Source: Mycobacterium sp. DL
GTDB taxonomy: Bacteria > Actinomycetota > Actinomycetes > Mycobacteriales > Mycobacteriaceae
DNA length: 64,000 nucleotides
Direction of reading: 5' to 3'
Assembly: GCF_039729195.1 (NCBI RefSeq)
Contig: NZ_CP155796.1
Span: 1,550,001 to 1,614,000 of the forward strand
Part shown: positions 39,928-49,620 of the stretch, piece after piece
Layout of the letters: every line of letters starts with the position of its first letter
Position numbering within the stretch: the first letter of the stretch is position 1
Made by a program: the position numbers and the translations under genes
Notes under the pieces: model-generated
What the model was told of the DNA's origin: nothing
The model's input: the letters and a program-made list of their open reading frames with translations, nothing else
Databases searched by the model: none

Positions 39928-42768
39928 TCACCCCCGCGGGGGTTCGTCGACGCTCCTGAAGTGACCGTTCAGCGGGCATGCGATCGTGGGCACGCCGTAT
40001 CGATAGCCCTGCGCCCAGTCGTAGCCGAGTGACAGGAGTGTCTCTTCCTGCTCCCTGGTCTCGACGCCCTCGGCGATCAGTCGCATTCCGAGGTCCGACA
40101 CCATCTGTATCGCCCAGCGGGCGACCACCGCCTCACCGGCGGCGCCCGCCCCCGCGATGAACGTGCGATCCAACTTGACCACGTCGACCGGCAGATTCTG
40201 CAGGTAGGCGAGGGAGGAGTAGCCGGTCCCGAAGTCGTCGATGGCCACCTTTACGCCGAGCGAGCGAATATCGCCCAGTACCCGCCGTAGACGTCCCGAC
40301 TCCTGAACCATCGCCGATTCCGTCAGTTCGATGGTCAACCGTTCGGGTGAGAATCCGTGGTGAGCGATCAGTTCGGCGACGTAGTCGACGTACTCGGTGT
40401 CCACCGTTTTCGCGCTGGCGTTGATGGCGAGGTGAAACGCCTGCGACGGGTTCCGCAACAGCTCCAGACACTCCGCTACTGCGCACTCGGTGATCCGTCG
40501 ATCCAGAAGGCGGATCTGACCTGTCTCCTCGGCGAGGGCGATGAATTCGACAGGCAGGATCAAACCGCCCGCCGGTTGGCGCCAGCGGGCCAGCGCCTCT
40601 GCTCCGACGATCTGACCGGTTCGCATCGAGACGATGGGTTGGAACGACGGCATCAGTTCGTCGGTCTCGAGCGCTTGATACAGCTGTTGCTCGAGCAACG
40701 AACGACGGACCGCCTGGCGGGAGAAGTCTTCCCGGTAGAACGCCACACGGGACCCACCTGCACGTTTTGCCGAGTACATGGCCAGATCTCCGCGCCGGAG
40801 CAGTTCAGCCGCGTCGCCGACGCCGTCCACATCAGCGACGGCCCCGATGCTGACGTTCACCACATTCGTCGCACCTTCGACGGTGACCGGATCCCGGAAC
40901 GCAGCGAGGATCCCGTCGGCCAGGTGCGAGAGCAATTCAGGGGTGGCATCGCGGATCAACACGACGAACTCGTCGCCGCCGAGACGGAACACGCTGCTGG
41001 ACCGACCGGCCAGATAGAACGTCACCCGTTCAAGCCGGTCGGCGGTGGCTTTCAGGACGAGGTCGCCCTGGTGGTGTCCGAATGCGTCGTTGATCTGCTT
41101 GAAGCGATCCAGGTCGAGGAACAGCAACCCGCAATGGTGCAACGCCGAGCTGGAACGCATGGCGCCGTCGATCGCGTGGGAGAGCGCGCGACGATTTCCG
41201 AGACCCGTCAGTGGGTCGACCGCCGCGTGGACCGCCAGCTGCCGGTACACCCATTCGTTCAACCCGGATTGCACGGCGCGATAGAGACTGTCCGCTGCAA
41301 TCCGATCGTGATCGGACCACATGCGGCTGCGGTCGGTGACGTTCTCGACGAACTCCTTGAAAGAACCCCGCGGATGAAGCCGACCGAACTCGTCCTGGCG
41401 GACCGTCGAAGTCGAATCGCCGCCCCAGCGGACGGCGCTGAGGACTGGCCGCCGGAACCAGGCCAGGTAGATGTCCGGGGAGCCGGTCAGCTGGGCCACT
41501 ATCGCCCCTGCACAGCTATCGGGCCTTGCGAGTTCGGGCATATCGGCTGAGAGGCAGTCCGTGACGTGTACGAGACTCGGCCCGGCCGAACTCAATTGGC
41601 GCACCCGCTGATCGATCGCGTCCTGTTCCGGCACATCGCCCAGGCGGAACACCTCGCGACCCACGCGGGCAACCAGTCCATCGGCCTCGACCACAGTCAG
41701 GGCATCGTCACTGATGGCTTCGATGCTTCGCAGAGTGTTGTCGCCCGCCGAGAGGTGTCGTCGGAGTTCTTCGGCGAGCGCTGCGATGTGTGCGCGCCGG
41801 GTGCGGAAGGACTGCTCGTCCATTGTCGCTGCGACAAAAGAGGCAATGCGACTGACGGTAGCGAGCGCTCGACGATCACTCAGGCTGAGCGATCGAGGCT
41901 CGTTGTGGTGCATGACGAACATGCCCGTCAGCTGTCCCAATTGGACCACCGAAATCGTTGCTGTGGCGGCCACACCCATGTTGCGCATGTACTCCAGGTG
42001 CACCGGTGAGACCGCGCGTCGACGAGCGAAACTGAGATCGAGTGTTGTTGCCGGCTCGCCATCTGAAGCCGACCCGAGGAGATGGACAGTCGGCCCGGCG
42101 ACGTCCTCGATGACCCGCTCGAGTTGAAGGACGTACAACCGACGCGCTTGAGGTGGGATGTCGGCGGCGGGATAGTGCAGCCCCAGGAAAGGCTCCAGGT
42201 CAGGCTCGTTGAGGTGCTCGGCGATCACCTCACCGTGATGGTCGGGATGAAACGTGTAGGCCATGGTGCGCGCGTAGCCGAACATCTGTCCGAGGGCCAC
42301 GACCGTCTGCTCCGAGAACGCCTGCCAGCTCGCGGCCTCCAGCAGTGTGGCGATCATCGATGTCGGATCCGTCGCCACCGAGGGAATCTCGCGCTCGATC
42401 TCGACGATGTAGTGATCACTCGTTGCGTGCGCCGTGATCATCATTGGAGCCGTGTCCAGCCAGGGAATCTCGGCTCGCCAACCTTGGTTGTCGGCACATC
42501 GCCGAAAATCATCGGGGAGTCCGAGTGCATGTGAGACTTCGTCAAGCGGCGACCCCAAAACCCTTGGTGTGCCGAGCATTTCAGCGATTGGCGCGGCCAG
42601 GTTCGACGACACGTGTGTTACGCGCCGACCCACGAGGTCGACTGCGAGAAGCCAGCCGTTCGCCTGGATGGCGTTCGGCGTATGGATCGGTTCGGTGTCG
42701 CAGCCCTCGTGGCCGACCACCTTCCACAGTGCTTCGGAATTCCACAACGCGTCGGAGCCTTCGCTCAT
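39928..42768 (-). CDS. Bacteriophytochrome with GGDEF and EAL output domains
   Basis: A 946-residue photosensor. PAS about 25-125 with the biliverdin-anchoring cysteine C23 (GCDTEPIHTPNAIQ); GAF about 135-310 with YPAADIPPQARRLY (D203) and SPVHLEYMRNMGV (H257); PHY about 320-505 with the tongue motifs WGGD (448-451) and PRGSF (466-470). Output: GGDEF domain 515-680 (GGDEF at 597-601 intact, no RxxD inhibitory site just upstream) and EAL domain 705-935 (EAL 724-726, DDFGTGYSSL, K865). Light in the red/far-red range would change cyclic di-GMP level. ATG at 42768 overlaps the heme oxygenase stop (ATGA). The open frame extends further upstream but is shadow sequence. Confidence 0.93.
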   Translation of the reverse strand: MSEGSDALWNSEALWKVVGHEGCDTEPIHTPNAIQANGWLLAVDLVGRRVTHVSSNLAAPIAEMLGTPRVLGSPLDEVSHALGLPDDFRRCADNQGWRAEIPWLDTAPMMITAHATSDHYIVEIEREIPSVATDPTSMIATLLEAASWQAFSEQTVVALGQMFGYARTMAYTFHPDHHGEVIAEHLNEPDLEPFLGLHYPAADIPPQARRLYVLQLERVIEDVAGPTVHLLGSASDGEPATTLDLSFARRRAVSPVHLEYMRNMGVAATATISVVQLGQLTGMFVMHHNEPRSLSLSDRRALATVSRIASFVAATMDEQSFRTRRAHIAALAEELRRHLSAGDNTLRSIEAISDDALTVVEADGLVARVGREVFRLGDVPEQDAIDQRVRQLSSAGPSLVHVTDCLSADMPELARPDSCAGAIVAQLTGSPDIYLAWFRRPVLSAVRWGGDSTSTVRQDEFGRLHPRGSFKEFVENVTDRSRMWSDHDRIAADSLYRAVQSGLNEWVYRQLAVHAAVDPLTGLGNRRALSHAIDGAMRSSSALHHCGLLFLDLDRFKQINDAFGHHQGDLVLKATADRLERVTFYLAGRSSSVFRLGGDEFVVLIRDATPELLSHLADGILAAFRDPVTVEGATNVVNVSIGAVADVDGVGDAAELLRRGDLAMYSAKRAGGSRVAFYREDFSRQAVRRSLLEQQLYQALETDELMPSFQPIVSMRTGQIVGAEALARWRQPAGGLILPVEFIALAEETGQIRLLDRRITECAVAECLELLRNPSQAFHLAINASAKTVDTEYVDYVAELIAHHGFSPERLTIELTESAMVQESGRLRRVLGDIRSLGVKVAIDDFGTGYSSLAYLQNLPVDVVKLDRTFIAGAGAAGEAVVARWAIQMVSDLGMRLIAEGVETREQEETLLSLGYDWAQGYRYGVPTIACPLNGHFRSVDEPPRG

Positions 42769-43400
42769 CTGTGAGGCCCGGCCGATAGATGATCGGTGAG
42801 GGACCGGCGGTGCAGGTCGAAACCGGCTTTCGCGGCCCCTACTGCGGCGTTCGTCTCTTCGGGATCCAGGCGCTCGAGGGCGTCCAGCACAGCCCGCCAA
42901 CGATCGGCGAAATGACAGCCGTACGGCCGGAACAGCAGATGCTCGCGTTCGTGTCGCCACCATGGCGCGGTCCGGGCCACACGAAGTAGGTGCAGACCGC
43001 CCAGGGCAGAGCCGACATAGACGTAGAGAAGCCCCACCATCGTTGCCTGTGCGGGTGGACCTGGGGCCAGCAGATCGTCGACTCCACCGGGTGGACGTCG
43101 AACAGGCCGGGGTGCGGCGAGTTCGTCCAGGAACGACGACTCGGCGTCGATCGCCACGCGCTTGGAGACATCGGAGGCAGACAATCCTTGACGGCACAAT
43201 CCGCGTGGGATCCGGGGCAAGGTCACTTCGACGATCTCGGCACATTCGATCAGCGCCCGCACGACTGCGACGTAGTAGCCGACCTCAACCAGACGGCCCG
43301 GCGCGATCAATGCATCAACCGACTCGTGATCAGCGGCGGTCGAACGACGAAGCGCAGCGAGGGTCGCCCCTTCTCCGCGTTTCGGTGATAGTCCCACCAT
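42765..43400 (-). CDS. bphO: Biliverdin-producing heme oxygenase
   Basis: A 211-residue bacterial heme oxygenase of the BphO/HemO class. Proximal heme ligand H25 (LRRSTAADHESVDAL), and the distal-helix glycine motif in GLLYVYVGSALGGLHLLRV; the C-terminal FRPYGCHFADRWRAVLDAL matches the family. It should cleave heme to biliverdin IX-alpha, the chromophore that the downstream phytochrome needs. The stop overlaps the phytochrome ATG by 4 nt, so the two are translationally coupled. GAGGGCAGGG lies upstream of the ATG at 43400. Confidence 0.92.
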   Translation of the reverse strand: MVGLSPKRGEGATLAALRRSTAADHESVDALIAPGRLVEVGYYVAVVRALIECAEIVEVTLPRIPRGLCRQGLSASDVSKRVAIDAESSFLDELAAPRPVRRPPGGVDDLLAPGPPAQATMVGLLYVYVGSALGGLHLLRVARTAPWWRHEREHLLFRPYGCHFADRWRAVLDALERLDPEETNAAVGAAKAGFDLHRRSLTDHLSAGPHR

Positions 43401-43444
43401 TGCCCTGCCCTCGCGAACACCTTGACGTTTGCCGAGCGGGTGTG

Positions 43445-43450
43445 ATTATC
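43445..43450 (-). promoter_or_regulatory. Possible -10 box for the heme oxygenase-phytochrome operon
   Basis: On the minus strand GATAAT reads at 43450-43445, 45 nt before the bphO start, within the 102-nt gap that separates it from the upstream topoisomerase gene. No convincing -35 box accompanies it. Confidence 0.3.
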
Positions 43451-43502
43451 CTCTCCGAACAGGGCTTGGTGTGTGACTTGTCGATGTTCTTGCGTGACAT
43501 GC

Positions 43503-45641
43503 CTACTGAGCAGGCGTGATGTCCCCGCCGGAACCCTTGACCGACGCCTTCGCGCGTTTCTCGGCGCGCACCGACCTGCCGCTGCGCACGAACCCGGTCG
43601 CCGAGATCGACACCGACATCAGAGCGTCCTCGCCCGCGACAAACGGGTGGAATCCGACGCCCGCGCCGCCGCGGCCCTTCACCGGGATGTCCGCGACCTC
43701 GGTCACCTTCCAGCCCTTCTCCGAGCGGGACAGGATTGCCTCACCGTTTGCGCAAGTGACCGGCAGCGCGGCGATGACCTCGTCACCGTCGCCGGCCAGT
43801 TTCACGCCGGCCACACCGTTACCGGCCGCGCCCTGCGGATTCACCGCCTCGGGATCGATGCGCAACACCTTGCCTCGTCGGGTCACCAGCGCCAGGTGGG
43901 AACCGGGTGCGAGCACACCCGAGCGCAGCAGTCCGGTGATATCCGGGGCGACCGGGATGTCGCGGGTCTTGTAGGGCAGACCACCACCGGTGGTGAACTT
44001 GATGCGCCCGTCGGTCCACACCGCCCACCCCAGACCCGCGGTGAGCAGTTCGCCGTGGCTGTCGGAGAACACGCCGCGGTCGTCCAAGCGCCAGGAGGCG
44101 TTGACCTTTCGCTCGCGGGCGCCGTCCTCGTCGGCGCCGGCAGCCACCGGGGTGGCCGCCGCGTCGAGCACGGTCCGGCGGTCGAACTCGGCGCCTTTGA
44201 AGAGCTTCGCGGTCTCCACCAACTCCTGGTCGATCACTGTGCGGCGCGCGTCGGGGTTCGACACCAATTCGGTCAGCTCCGCGAACTCGGCGTCCAACTT
44301 GTCTGCTTCGGCCTGCAGTTCGATCACGTCGAGCTTGGTCAGCCGGCGCAGCTGCAGCGCCAGCACGTAATTGGCCTGCTCTTCGTCGATGTCGAACCGC
44401 TCCTGCAGTCCCTGTCGGGCGTCATCGACGGTGTCGGAGCCTCGGATCACCGCGACGGCGGCGTCGATGTCGAGATGGATCCGCATCAGGCCGGCCACGA
44501 GGTGACGCCGTGCCGTGACCTTCTCCAGCCGATACTCACTGCGCCGCAACACAACCGAATCGCGCAGGTGCAGGAACGCGCCGATCAGGTCGCGCACCGT
44601 CCACCACCGCGGCACCCGGTCCTCGTCGAGCGCGACCAGGCTGGCCGCGAACGTCGATTCCAGCGGGGTGAGGGCGAGCAGTTGGTCGCGGATCGTGTCG
44701 GCGCTGTGGCCGCGTTTGGCGGTGACCACGATGCGTAGCCCGTTGCGCCGGTCGGTGAGATCGGACATGTCGGCCACACCGGACATCTCCCCGGATTCGA
44801 CCAGCGCCCGGATTCTCTCCTGCACAGTGTTACTCGCGACGCCGGGCGGCAGTTCGGTGACGATGACGTTCTTGCCGTCGACGGTCACCGTGCCGCGGAC
44901 GGTGAACTGCCCGCGCCCGGTGGTGATGTACTCCCGCAGCCCGGCGGTGCCGACCACGCTGGCCCCGCATCCCCAGTCGGGGCCGGGAATGAGCTTCATC
45001 AACGTGTCGTCGGTCGTGTTCGGCCGGGCCAGCAGTGCCCGGCACGCGGCCATGATCTCGCGCGGATTGTGGGCGGGCACCTTGGTGGCCCAGCCCTCGG
45101 CGATCCCGACCGCACCATTGCACAGCAGCACCGGCCACCGCGCCGGAAGCACTGTCGGCTCGGTCCATTCACCGTCGAACGTGTCGACCATCGGCACCGC
45201 GTGATCGTCGAGTTCGGCGGTCAGTGCCGCACCGGGCGCCGACAACCGCATCTCGGTGTAGCGGTCGGCCGCGGGGATGTCGCCCTGGATGCGGGGGAAA
45301 GCGCCCTGTCCGTCAATGACTTTGACGCGCTGGAACTCGGCGGCCATCAGTGCCGCCGCGCCGTACATCGACGCCCCGCCGTGCGGGTGCAGGTTGCCGG
45401 TGACCGCCGAGCAGACCTTCGAGGACTTCTGGGGTTTGTTGCCGGGCAGCAGCCGCGAGTCGTGCATCTGGTAGAGCAGACGCCGCTGGCCGGGCTTGAG
45501 CCCGTCGAACGCGGACGGGATGGCGCGGTCGCTGACGCTGTAGAGCGCGAACGTCAGTTGGTAGTGGTTCCAGTAGTCGTCGGCGCTCTGGTCGAGCACC
45601 AGGTCGGGGTTCTGCTCAGGGACTTCCAGGGTGGCGGTCAC
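43503..45641 (-). CDS. Atypical type II topoisomerase, subunit A (TopoN-like)
   Basis: A 712-residue GyrA/ParC-type DNA cleavage subunit, shorter than GyrA. Catalytic tyrosine Y128 in AADRYTEMRLS, preceded by YQMHDSRLLPGNKPQKSSKV and NLHPHGGASMYGAA, then a coiled-coil region (LERFDIDEEQANYVLALQLRRL type) and a reduced C-terminal beta-pinwheel. M. smegmatis has such an extra enzyme, described as TopoNM, besides gyrase. GTG start. The B subunit is immediately upstream on the same strand, separated by 10 nt. Confidence 0.92.
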   Translation of the reverse strand: MTATLEVPEQNPDLVLDQSADDYWNHYQLTFALYSVSDRAIPSAFDGLKPGQRRLLYQMHDSRLLPGNKPQKSSKVCSAVTGNLHPHGGASMYGAAALMAAEFQRVKVIDGQGAFPRIQGDIPAADRYTEMRLSAPGAALTAELDDHAVPMVDTFDGEWTEPTVLPARWPVLLCNGAVGIAEGWATKVPAHNPREIMAACRALLARPNTTDDTLMKLIPGPDWGCGASVVGTAGLREYITTGRGQFTVRGTVTVDGKNVIVTELPPGVASNTVQERIRALVESGEMSGVADMSDLTDRRNGLRIVVTAKRGHSADTIRDQLLALTPLESTFAASLVALDEDRVPRWWTVRDLIGAFLHLRDSVVLRRSEYRLEKVTARRHLVAGLMRIHLDIDAAVAVIRGSDTVDDARQGLQERFDIDEEQANYVLALQLRRLTKLDVIELQAEADKLDAEFAELTELVSNPDARRTVIDQELVETAKLFKGAEFDRRTVLDAAATPVAAGADEDGARERKVNASWRLDDRGVFSDSHGELLTAGLGWAVWTDGRIKFTTGGGLPYKTRDIPVAPDITGLLRSGVLAPGSHLALVTRRGKVLRIDPEAVNPQGAAGNGVAGVKLAGDGDEVIAALPVTCANGEAILSRSEKGWKVTEVADIPVKGRGGAGVGFHPFVAGEDALMSVSISATGFVRSGRSVRAEKRAKASVKGSGGDITPAQ

Positions 45642-45651
45642 GGCGATTCTC

Positions 45652-47685
45652 CTACGTCAGGTCCAGCGCAGAGGTGTCGACGCGGGCGGCGATATCCGCC
45701 ATCCACGTGCGCCTGCCCTCCGGTGGCCCGCCGAACAAAGTGTGGTGCAGCTTGGATTCACCGTCGTCGAGGTGCACCCGAATGACCGTGCGGCGCTGCG
45801 GATCCAGCACGGTGTTCCAGAAGTCGTCGGCATCCATCTCGCCGAGTCCCTTGTTGCGCTGCACTTCGACCTTGCGTTTGGAAGTGGCGCGCAGTTGGGC
45901 CACCGCGGCGTCACGCTCGGACTCGTCCTGGCAGTAGATCCGCTCCGTGCCGTCCTTGACCACGAACAGCGGCGGCAGTGTCACGTAGACCATCCCGGCT
46001 TCGACGAGCGGCCGGTAGAAGTCCAGGAACATCGAGATCAGGCTGGAGTTGATGTTGCCGCCGTCGGGGTCGGCGTCGGAGGCGAACAGCACCCGGTCAT
46101 ACCGGCACAGTTCCGGGTCGCACTGCTCACGGACCCCGCAGCCCAGGATGCGCTCGATCGAGTCGAACTCGTCCTTGACCCGCGCCTTGCTCAGGGTGAA
46201 CCCATAAACGTTGGGGGGCTTGCCTTTCAACGGGAAGGCTGCCTGGAAGGTGGCGTCGCGCGCCGCCTTGATGGTGCCCAGCGCCGAATCGCCCTCACAC
46301 AGGAACAGCTCGGCACCCGACCCGCGGCCGGTCTCCCGACTGGGCAGCAGCTTCGGCGGCAGTGACAGATTCGTGCCCAGGCCCTTGGCCTTGGAGGCGG
46401 CCCGGGACCGCGCCTTGGCGCCTTCGGCGCTGCGCCGCGCGCGGGCGGCCTCCAGCGCCAGCTTGGTCCACAACGACACCGTGTCGGCGTTGGCGGGGTT
46501 GGCCGCCCAGATGGTGACTCCGCGTGCCACATCCGGTGCCATCGCCACGTTCAGCGACCGCGACGACACCGCGGTCTTGGCCTGGGAATCCCAGGACACG
46601 TCGGGGGCGCGGGTGTCGACGGCCAGCGCGGTGACCGCGGCAAAATCCTGTGGCTCCGGGCCGTCTTCGCCCTTGGCCAGCCCCAGATCGCGGATGCGGG
46701 AAGCGCGGTCGGCCAACGCCTCCGACAGTCCTTTGATCGCGGCCGTCAGGTGTGATCCGCCGCCGGGGGTGCGCACGGTGTTGCAGAACGCGGCGACGGT
46801 GGCCGGTTCGGCAGGCCCGGCGGTCAACGACCAACGGAACGGGGTCGGGCCGCGGCCGGTGGTGTACTCGCCGCGGCCCTCCACCGCGGCCCGGACACCC
46901 GGTGTCGGTGTTCCGGCGGCGGTGCACATCAGGTCCAGCAGCGTGTCAGTTCCCCACGGGCCGCTGAACGGCTCGAGCAACTCCGGCCGCAGCTCCTCGC
47001 CGGGCCAGCCGTCGTTCACCACGATCAGGTGCACACCCGGCGACATCCGCGACGCGGCGTGCGCCCGGAGCAGCACCTCGTTGATGTCGACGGCCGAATC
47101 CGGCACCACGGCCACGTCGAACAGGATGCGTACCGTCGTGCCGTGCGCATCGGGCTTGCGGTTGCCGGTGCCGCGCAGTTTCTGGGTGTCGGCGCGGGTG
47201 AACGGGGCCTCCGGGTCGAAGTCCTTGCCCTCGAACACACCGGGGTAGCCGCCGCCGAAACTCTGCAGGTAGGTCTTGCCCGCCCGGCGAACCGTGACGT
47301 CGGTGCGCGCGGAGATGAACACCGCTGCGGCGGCACCGATCCCGTTGAGGCCCGCGCCGGTGCTGGCCGCGTCGGCGTGCACCGAGAACTTGCCGCCGGC
47401 ACGCGCCGTACCCAGCGTCTTGACGATGCCGTTCTTGCCGTTCACCGGGTCGGAGTCGACGGGCAGACCGCGGCCGTCGTCGGCCACGCTGACCGACCCG
47501 TCGGCGTGCAGGGTGATCGTCACCGTGGAACCGCCGTGAGCGGGATCGGCGACCTCTTCGATGGCGTTGTCCACCAGTTCGCGAAGTGCGGTGTTGAGCA
47601 CGTCGAGGCCCAGGTTCACCGCGGGCCGCAGGCGCGTGTGCTGGACATCGTCGAGTTCGGTGATGTCTGCGGCGTTGTAACTCAC
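45652..47685 (-). CDS. Atypical type II topoisomerase, subunit B (TopoM-like)
   Basis: A 677-residue GyrB/ParE-type ATPase subunit. GHKL ATPase motifs: ELVDNAIEEVAD, VADDGRGLPVD and GAGLNGIGAAAA; TOPRIM motifs: LFLCEGDSALGTIKAARD (EGDSA) and LFASDADPDGGNI (DADPDG). Together with the downstream A subunit it makes a heterotetramer distinct from gyrase. In M. smegmatis the equivalent enzyme was reported to introduce positive supercoils. The Shine-Dalgarno GGGAAAGGA precedes the ATG at 47685. Confidence 0.92.
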   Translation of the reverse strand: MSYNAADITELDDVQHTRLRPAVNLGLDVLNTALRELVDNAIEEVADPAHGGSTVTITLHADGSVSVADDGRGLPVDSDPVNGKNGIVKTLGTARAGGKFSVHADAASTGAGLNGIGAAAAVFISARTDVTVRRAGKTYLQSFGGGYPGVFEGKDFDPEAPFTRADTQKLRGTGNRKPDAHGTTVRILFDVAVVPDSAVDINEVLLRAHAASRMSPGVHLIVVNDGWPGEELRPELLEPFSGPWGTDTLLDLMCTAAGTPTPGVRAAVEGRGEYTTGRGPTPFRWSLTAGPAEPATVAAFCNTVRTPGGGSHLTAAIKGLSEALADRASRIRDLGLAKGEDGPEPQDFAAVTALAVDTRAPDVSWDSQAKTAVSSRSLNVAMAPDVARGVTIWAANPANADTVSLWTKLALEAARARRSAEGAKARSRAASKAKGLGTNLSLPPKLLPSRETGRGSGAELFLCEGDSALGTIKAARDATFQAAFPLKGKPPNVYGFTLSKARVKDEFDSIERILGCGVREQCDPELCRYDRVLFASDADPDGGNINSSLISMFLDFYRPLVEAGMVYVTLPPLFVVKDGTERIYCQDESERDAAVAQLRATSKRKVEVQRNKGLGEMDADDFWNTVLDPQRRTVIRVHLDDGESKLHHTLFGGPPEGRRTWMADIAARVDTSALDLT

Positions 47686-47856
47686 TGCTGATCCTTTCCC
47701 TCAGGCCGTTGCCGCAGCGATGTGGATTCTGTCGGGCGTCACTCTGGGCGGCGCTTGTATTCTGCCCTGGTACTCCGACGCCGGCACCTATCGCCGCGGC
47801 CAGATGCGCCGCAAAATTTGGCATGAATCTCACACTCGACGCCTCGCCGGGTGGGA

Positions 47857-49605
47857 TCAGCCGCACACCACCCTGGGAATCGGGTCATAGGTGACGGTGT
47901 GGGTCTCGGTCCTGGTGCGTCCGCTGGCGATCTCGCGCAGGGTGCGGGTGTCGGTGACGGTGAACCCAGGCCCGCCGCCGCTGGCGCTGCAGGCCTCCCC
48001 GGCGGGGATCGTGACGGTCTGCGGGCTCGTCGGGCGGCTGCGCGAACTCGTCGACGACGTGACCTCGTAGCGTTTGATGCCGATCAGCCGGGCGGTGATC
48101 GAACTCGACGTCCACTCGGTCTGAATCTGAACCGATGTCGGACCGTCGTTGCGGAACTTGACGTCGAGGACGTCGCCGAACACCGTCGCTTCCCGGGCGG
48201 GCGGGTAGCGACTGATGTAGTAGCTGTGCTCGTGGTGCTCGATGTCCTCCATCCCGGCGAAGTACGCGGCGTTGAACAGAGTGGTCGCCATCTGCGAGAC
48301 GCCGCCACCGACACCGCGGGCGGGCCTGCCGTTCTCGATGATTCCGGCCTCGACGTAGCCGGCTGCGGCGTTGCGCGGATTGGTTGCTGCGTTGAGGCTG
48401 AACGTTTCTCCGGGCCCGACCACGATCCCGTCGATCTGTTCGGCAGCGCGCCGGATGTTCCTGCCCGAGTCGCTCGAGAACCCGCTCGTCTGGAACTCGC
48501 CGATGATCTCGACGGGGCCGAGTTCGGCAACATCGGCGAGGGTGAACGTGGCCTTGTCGTCCACGTACTCCGCGGTGATCTCCCGGTTGTCGGTGCTGGT
48601 GAGCACCGAGAGCAGATCGGTCAGGGTGGCGTCGTAGTCGACTCTGCGGCCGTCCTGCGCGGGCATCATGAGCGGCGGGGTGGCGGTGAAGTCGATGTCG
48701 GCGTCGCGCCGTGGGGTCTCCGACGAATCAAGCTGGGGGCGTAGGGCGTTGACGATCTGTTCCTCGTCGATCTCCGGAGAGAGCCGCCCGTTGCCGGGCC
48801 GGAACGTCAGGGCTGCTGCGATGAGCTCCTCGGTGATCACCGCCTCGGTGTTGTTGTCGCCTCTGACGGTGACCGGTCCGGATACGGCAGGGGTGGCGAC
48901 GCTGCTGAGCGCGATGGCGACGTCGGCGCGAGTGGTGCGCGGCTGCAGTTCGACCACCGGCAGGTCGAGGGTCTCTTCCGCAGCCCATTCGCGGGCGATC
49001 AGATCGGCGGCGGCGGTGATGTCGAGCCGTTGGCCGGTTCGGGGAGGCGACGACACGGGTTCGCCGTCGACAAACGTCACCGAGCCCTCGACCGGGTCCT
49101 CGGCGACGGTGTCTCCGAGCTCTTCGAGCGCAGCGGTCAGGGCCTGTTCGTCCACCGTGGAGACCACGCCGACCGGGGTCTCCACGAAGAACGACGTGAG
49201 TCGGGTGATCGGGTTCCACGGTTGCGCGCCCGCCTGGTCGACGGTGGCACGCGAATCGACGTTCAGCCCGACAACGCCGGGGTCCACGTCGGCGCGAACC
49301 GCACCGATCGTCACGTCGACCGGCTGTCCCACCCGCGACCCGAGCTCCTCCCGGATGCGCTGTTCGGCCTCATCGGGAGTCAGGCCGCCAATCGCCACAC
49401 CGGCCGCGGTGACACCTCTGGGTAGCTTCGACGAGGTGGCCATCAGGTCGGCCGCATAGAGCGACGCCAGCACTGTGAGCGGGACGCCGACGGTCAGGAG
49501 CAGGCGACGGCGCCGCGTCGATCCGGTGCTCGTGCGACTGATCACCGTCAGGTGCTCCCCTGGCATAGCCGCGTTCAACAAACCCGTCCAGCCCATTATG
49601 CCCAT
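47857..49605 (-). CDS. VanW-family protein with peptidoglycan-binding-like repeats
   Basis: A 582-residue membrane-anchored exported protein. A basic start (STRRRRLLL) precedes one TM segment (about 34-52). Two or three YoaR/PG_binding_4-like repeats follow (about 60-350: ITAAADLIAREWAAEETLDL), then the VanW domain (about 370-520: NAATNPRNAAAGYVEAG, GGGVSQMATTLFNAAYFAG, HEHSYYISRYPPAREATV). The role of VanW is unknown; a cell-wall role is likely. An ATG at 49563 is a possible shorter start. It lies upstream of the topoisomerase genes on the same strand, 171 nt away. Confidence 0.88.
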   Translation of the reverse strand: MGIMGWTGLLNAAMPGEHLTVISRTSTGSTRRRRLLLTVGVPLTVLASLYAADLMATSSKLPRGVTAAGVAIGGLTPDEAEQRIREELGSRVGQPVDVTIGAVRADVDPGVVGLNVDSRATVDQAGAQPWNPITRLTSFFVETPVGVVSTVDEQALTAALEELGDTVAEDPVEGSVTFVDGEPVSSPPRTGQRLDITAAADLIAREWAAEETLDLPVVELQPRTTRADVAIALSSVATPAVSGPVTVRGDNNTEAVITEELIAAALTFRPGNGRLSPEIDEEQIVNALRPQLDSSETPRRDADIDFTATPPLMMPAQDGRRVDYDATLTDLLSVLTSTDNREITAEYVDDKATFTLADVAELGPVEIIGEFQTSGFSSDSGRNIRRAAEQIDGIVVGPGETFSLNAATNPRNAAAGYVEAGIIENGRPARGVGGGVSQMATTLFNAAYFAGMEDIEHHEHSYYISRYPPAREATVFGDVLDVKFRNDGPTSVQIQTEWTSSSITARLIGIKRYEVTSSTSSRSRPTSPQTVTIPAGEACSASGGGPGFTVTDTRTLREIASGRTRTETHTVTYDPIPRVVCG

Positions 49606-49620
49606 TATGCCGAGACCCGC

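Noticed and set aside
42769..43245. N-terminal extension of the phytochrome
   Set aside because: The frame is open for another 159 codons, but those lie over the heme oxygenase gene. The ATGA overlap and the phytochrome N-terminal motif fix the start at 42768.
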